Of a stretch of DNA of 64,000 nt, positions 61,700 to 64,000 are shown piece by piece; position 1 is the stretch's first letter; each line of letters opens with the position of its first letter. This DNA is from Prorocentrum cordatum (lineage: Eukaryota; Sar; Dinophyceae; Prorocentrales; Prorocentraceae). Location: the NCBI GenBank assembly GCA_963575745.1, contig CAUYUJ010013891.1, forward strand, positions 525,500 through 589,499. Reading direction: 5' to 3'. The position numbers and the translations under genes are program-made. The notes under the pieces are model-generated. The model worked only from the letters and a program-made list of their open reading frames with translations, made no database searches and was not told where the DNA came from.

Positions 61700-62929
61700 G
61701 ATCAGAACCAGCAGGCGACAAGCCAGCCGAGGGTGCCCGGCAGGTCGAGCGAGACGCAGGAGGGCAAGCGGCAGAAGGCCGGCCTGAACGTGTCGAGCTT
61801 GGTCGGGGCCAACCGCCGAGCTCCTGGTCATCCGATCCTGGGCCTGCTGGAACTCAAGGAGGCCGAGCGCGAGAAGGAGCTGAAGTTGCAGGAGAGGCGA
61901 GCCGCGAGGCGACTGGCAACCCACGGGGAGCTGCGGGACACGACAGAGGGCCCCGGTATCACCGAGGAGGCCTCGCTGACGCTGAAGACCCGAGGTCAGT
62001 ACAAGCGACGGCTCTCGGATTTCCAGACGAAGCAGAGTGTCGTAGACCTCAGCCTGCGCCCGGCGGAGCTGGACGCTCACGTGGTCTGCCACTTCGATCG
62101 GCTCTTTCTCGAGGGCAAGGCGCCGTCGACAAGAGAGAAGCTCATTGCAGCGATACAGTACGTGGTACCTGTGAACAATGCCAAGGGTATGATGACCCTG
62201 CCCAGAGCGACGCGGTCACTGCGGGGTTGGCGCAGCTTGGTGCCCAGGAGGGCCCGCCGACCCCTGCCGTGGGAGGTGCTGGCCGCGATCGCGGTGAACC
62301 TGCTGCGCATGGAGGGGCTGGGCATGGCGCTGGCCTGGCTGCTAATGGTGGACGCCTACATGCGGCCGGGGGAGTGCCTGGACTTCAGAACCACCCAGGT
62401 GCTCAGGGTGACGTCGCAGCGGCACATGGCGCTGGCGGCCATCCTGCTGCACCCCGTCGAGCACGGCCAGTCCAGCAAGGCGGGGGCGGTGCGCGAGAGC
62501 CTCATCGTGAGTCGCCTCTGGCGGTCAGACATACTGAAAATGTACGTGGACGCCCGCCCCAGCACGGGGCCCTCGTGGGACTTCAGCCTGAAGCAGATGA
62601 ACGCGAGCTTCATCGCCGTATGCGGCGTGGTTGGCATCAGCTACCTGAAGCCAGTCCTGTACATGGAGAGGCACTCTGGTGCCAGCCTGGATCGACTCCA
62701 CAACCGCCTCGACCTCGCCGAGGTGCAACGTCGGGGAGGATGGAGGAGCATGGCGTCGGTCAGGAGGTACGAGAAGAGGGCCTTGGTGCAGGGCGTCTAC
62801 AGCAAGCTGGACCAGCGCAGCAGTCTCATGTGCACCAGGTGCTCGCTCGAGCTCGAGGCAGCCATGCTAAGAGCTGGCCAGCAGCTCCGCGCACACCGAG
62901 GCGTGCCGCCAGGAGAGGTTTCTTCGTGA
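61700..62929 (+). CDS. Element tyrosine recombinase (YR)
   Basis: Open to TGA at 62927-62929. N-terminal helical region (LLELKEAEREKELKLQERRA, SLTLKTRGQYKRRLSDF: SAM-like DNA-binding part), then the catalytic domain: Arg in MVDAYMRPGECLDF (62363), Arg-His in LYMERHSGASLDRL (62669), Trp in RRGGWRS (~62741) and nucleophile Tyr in SVRRYEK (~62768). All key positions are present in one frame, so the recombinase could still be active. YRs of this type integrate circular retroelement DNA. The start is unclear, since it follows the RNase H frame by a shift. Confidence 0.75.
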   Translation, partial: DQNQQATSQPRVPGRSSETQEGKRQKAGLNVSSLVGANRRAPGHPILGLLELKEAEREKELKLQERRAARRLATHGELRDTTEGPGITEEASLTLKTRGQYKRRLSDFQTKQSVVDLSLRPAELDAHVVCHFDRLFLEGKAPSTREKLIAAIQYVVPVNNAKGMMTLPRATRSLRGWRSLVPRRARRPLPWEVLAAIAVNLLRMEGLGMALAWLLMVDAYMRPGECLDFRTTQVLRVTSQRHMALAAILLHPVEHGQSSKAGAVRESLIVSRLWRSDILKMYVDARPSTGPSWDFSLKQMNASFIAVCGVVGISYLKPVLYMERHSGASLDRLHNRLDLAEVQRRGGWRSMASVRRYEKRALVQGVYSKLDQRSSLMCTRCSLELEAAMLRAGQQLRAHRGVPPGEVSS

Positions 62930-63462
62930 TTGAGGTGTTCAGCGGGTGCGGCAGCTTCAGCCGAGCCGCTAAGCGCAGAGGGATCGATGCTTTCGCCTTC
63001 GATATCTTGCAGGGCCCACAGGGCGATGTCACGCGCGTCAGTGTGCAACGACGCATCCGAAAGTTGATTGCACATCCTCGTTGTCTCGGCCTGCTCTGCG
63101 CCCCCCCGTGTACCACGTGCAGTATTGCGAGAAGGCCGATGATCCGCTCCAAACAACGCATCCTTGGGCTGCCGGGTGTTGAGCCCCATGTTCGAAGACA
63201 GCTCGAGATGGGGACCCGCCTCGTGCAGCTGACTGCCCAGTTCTGCGCTTACGCTTCTCAGCGCAACGTACCGTGGGTCATCGAGAACCCGCGAACGTGC
63301 TTGATTTGGTCCACCCCTGAGTTTCAAGGCCTCAGTCGAGGCCTCGACGTCGAGAACATCGTGACTCACACATGTGGTTTCGGGGCCAGATGGAAAAAAA
63401 CCTACGACCCTGTGGTGCGCTGGACTGATAGGAATCGAGAACACGACTTTCAAGTGTGGTAG
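62911..63462 (+). pseudogene. Element C5-methyltransferase-like protein, N-terminal part
   Basis: Motif I FFVIEVFSGCGSFSRAAKRR (SAM binding), a motif IV-like CAPPCTTCSIARR with the candidate catalytic Cys at 63109-63111, and a motif VI-like VPWVIENPRTCLIW with ENP (63283-63291) instead of the usual ENV. Then THTCGFGARWKKTYDPVVRW. It overlaps the YR stop in a different frame and has no ATG of its own near motif I. The frame stops at 63462, but the C-terminus continues in the next frame. Confidence 0.7.
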
Positions 63463-63703
63463 CTACGGAACTAGGCCCTGTGAGTACTCAAAGCAGCCCC
63501 ACATCGTGTTGACTGGTGGGGGCCCTCTCGGGGTCCGCTGGGCTAAGCGAGCGGCCGCCTATCCTTATCGCTTTGGGTCCTGCCTGGCCAGAATCTTCAT
63601 CGACAATGGGTTCGCTAGAGTACTTGGGGCCTCTTGCCGTTCCGGTATTTCGGTGGTGCCTTGGGCGAAAGCTAGACTGAATTGGAGCACCTCGAACCGC
63701 TAA
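63436..63703 (+). pseudogene. Element C5-methyltransferase-like protein, C-terminal part in shifted frame
   Basis: Reads CEYSKQPHIVLTGGGPLGVR then AKRAAAYPYRFGSCLARIF; the YP...LA..I ending resembles the C-terminal motif X region of C5 methylases. One frameshift near 63440 separates it from the rest. Ends in TAA near 63703. Confidence 0.55.
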
Positions 63704-63848
63704 CGAGTTTTGCGTCTTTGGGGTGGCATCAATGTTCTCAGGGCGCCGACGCGCCCCCGCTCTGTGCCCCTGGATCCGCGCCGCCTCGACGCACCAAGGA
63801 TTGCAACAGAAATCAGGTTCAGGAAAAAACTGGAATGGCATGACTGAT
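63704..63848. other. Element 3' non-coding region
   Basis: 145 bp between the last codon and the right terminal repeat, with a CGCCGACGCGCCC cluster. If the element has Ngaro-type split repeats, this would be the B1 region; no matching B2 is visible in the 88 bp remaining after 63912. Confidence 0.45.
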
Positions 63849-63912
63849 GGGTTTGCTTCAGCATGGGATTCAGGAAGTGAGTGAGGGTTTTCGCTTGCAG
63901 CTTTTCCTCTCA
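63849..63912 (+). repeat. Right 64-bp terminal direct repeat
   Basis: Same as 57449-57512 except TTTCAG for TTTTAG near base 11. The following base is C, so the CTCTCAG acceptor-like site of the left copy becomes CTCTCAC. Confidence 0.9.
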
Positions 63913-64000
63913 CCGTCCAACAGCCCCACCGCCGCCCTTTGTTTTTTGGAATCCCAGCCCCCCTTGCAGGGAAACCGTTCAGTTTTGTGCTAGTGTTGCT
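63913..64000. other. Flank beyond the element
   Basis: 88 bp to the window end with no recognised feature. It does not match sequence inside the element by eye. Confidence 0.4.

Larger units (their letters stand above)
57449..63912 (+). mobile_element. Tyrosine-recombinase retroelement with RT, RNase H and a C5-methyltransferase-like protein
   Basis: A 6.46-kb element bounded by 64-bp direct repeats that differ at one base and start exactly 6400 bp apart. Order: gag-like region, RT, RNase H, tyrosine recombinase (YR), cytosine-methyltransferase-like (MT). A YR in place of an integrase places it with DIRS/Ngaro-type elements, of which Ngaro types have split direct repeats. Known DIRS elements often carry an adenine-methylase-like domain, but this one has cytosine-methylase motifs and lies after the YR. 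Frame changes at ~58.0, 58.68, 59.4, 60.08, 61.2, ~61.7 and 63.44 kb suggest a recently inactivated copy. Confidence 0.85.

Noticed and set aside
61141-62910. One continuous polyprotein from RNase H to methyltransferase in a single frame
   Set aside because: Between ~61640 and ~62905 the protein-like signal (the recombinase) is in another frame; the continuous frame there is an Arg/Gly/Pro-rich shadow.

Overview
The window looks like nuclear DNA of a dinoflagellate. The evidence is a 16-base exact match to the conserved 3' part of the dinoflagellate spliced leader (19013-19028), fragments of the LINE-type retroelements usual in these genomes, a retroelement joining a tyrosine recombinase to a cytosine-methyltransferase-like domain, introns with GC or GA donors and many AG|G acceptors, a GC-rich base composition and very heavy simple-sequence and satellite content. 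No bacterial operon, rRNA, tRNA or CRISPR array was seen. Only a small part of the 64 kb looks like host protein-coding exon.

Layout. 0.1-7.0 kb: a multi-exon minus-strand host gene of unknown function, rebuilt from seven or eight exons whose junctions mostly keep phase 0; its introns hold microsatellites, hairpins and a 41-bp palindromic satellite. 7.2-10.0 kb: a duplicated 148-bp block, then the 3' part of a plus-strand LINE (RT YIDD box, zinc motif, RNase H). 12.1-13.2 kb: a decayed minus-strand LINE RT. 13.2-14.3 kb: three copies of a ~370-bp repeat family seen again at 18.2-18.8, 28.2-36.3 and 37.1-38.7 kb in both orientations. 14.3-18 kb: GC-rich spacer, a ~200-230-bp tandem repeat, purine tracts and a CGT microsatellite. 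19.0-21.7 kb: a spliced-leader-tagged LINE remnant (ORF1 zinc motif, coiled coil, endonuclease, linker).

21.7-27.8 kb and 44.3-49.9 kb hold one CG-rich repeat family; in three copies its short CGT-rich segment has grown into 0.5-0.8 kb microsatellites. 28.1-36.9 kb holds two related higher-order cassettes bounded by TA/CATA microsatellites, with recurrent hairpins whose stems covary between copies and an embedded MITE-like element with perfect 25-bp inverted ends. 39.0-39.8 kb is a minus-strand RNase H fragment, and 39.9-41.7 kb holds small plus-strand host exons with a GA-AG intron and strong inverted repeats.

50.1-51.6 kb is the longest intact non-repetitive reading frame, a 495-residue gag-like protein with no pol beside it. 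51.6-56.7 kb is a run of minisatellites (73-bp, GAGGCT, AGCTT/CATAG, 39-bp, GATGTA, a second unrelated 73-bp unit). A 138-bp near-perfect palindrome lies at 56.9-57.1 kb. 57.4-63.9 kb is an almost complete retroelement with 64-bp direct terminal repeats 6400 bp apart, in the order gag-like, reverse transcriptase (YVDN), RNase H, tyrosine recombinase and a cytosine-methyltransferase-like protein, broken into several frames. It is the most interesting object in the window; related methyltransferase-carrying retrotransposons have been reported from dinoflagellates.

Limits: everything was read by eye. Exon borders are inferred from frame and splice dinucleotides, repeat borders are approximate to tens of bases, and no database search was possible.
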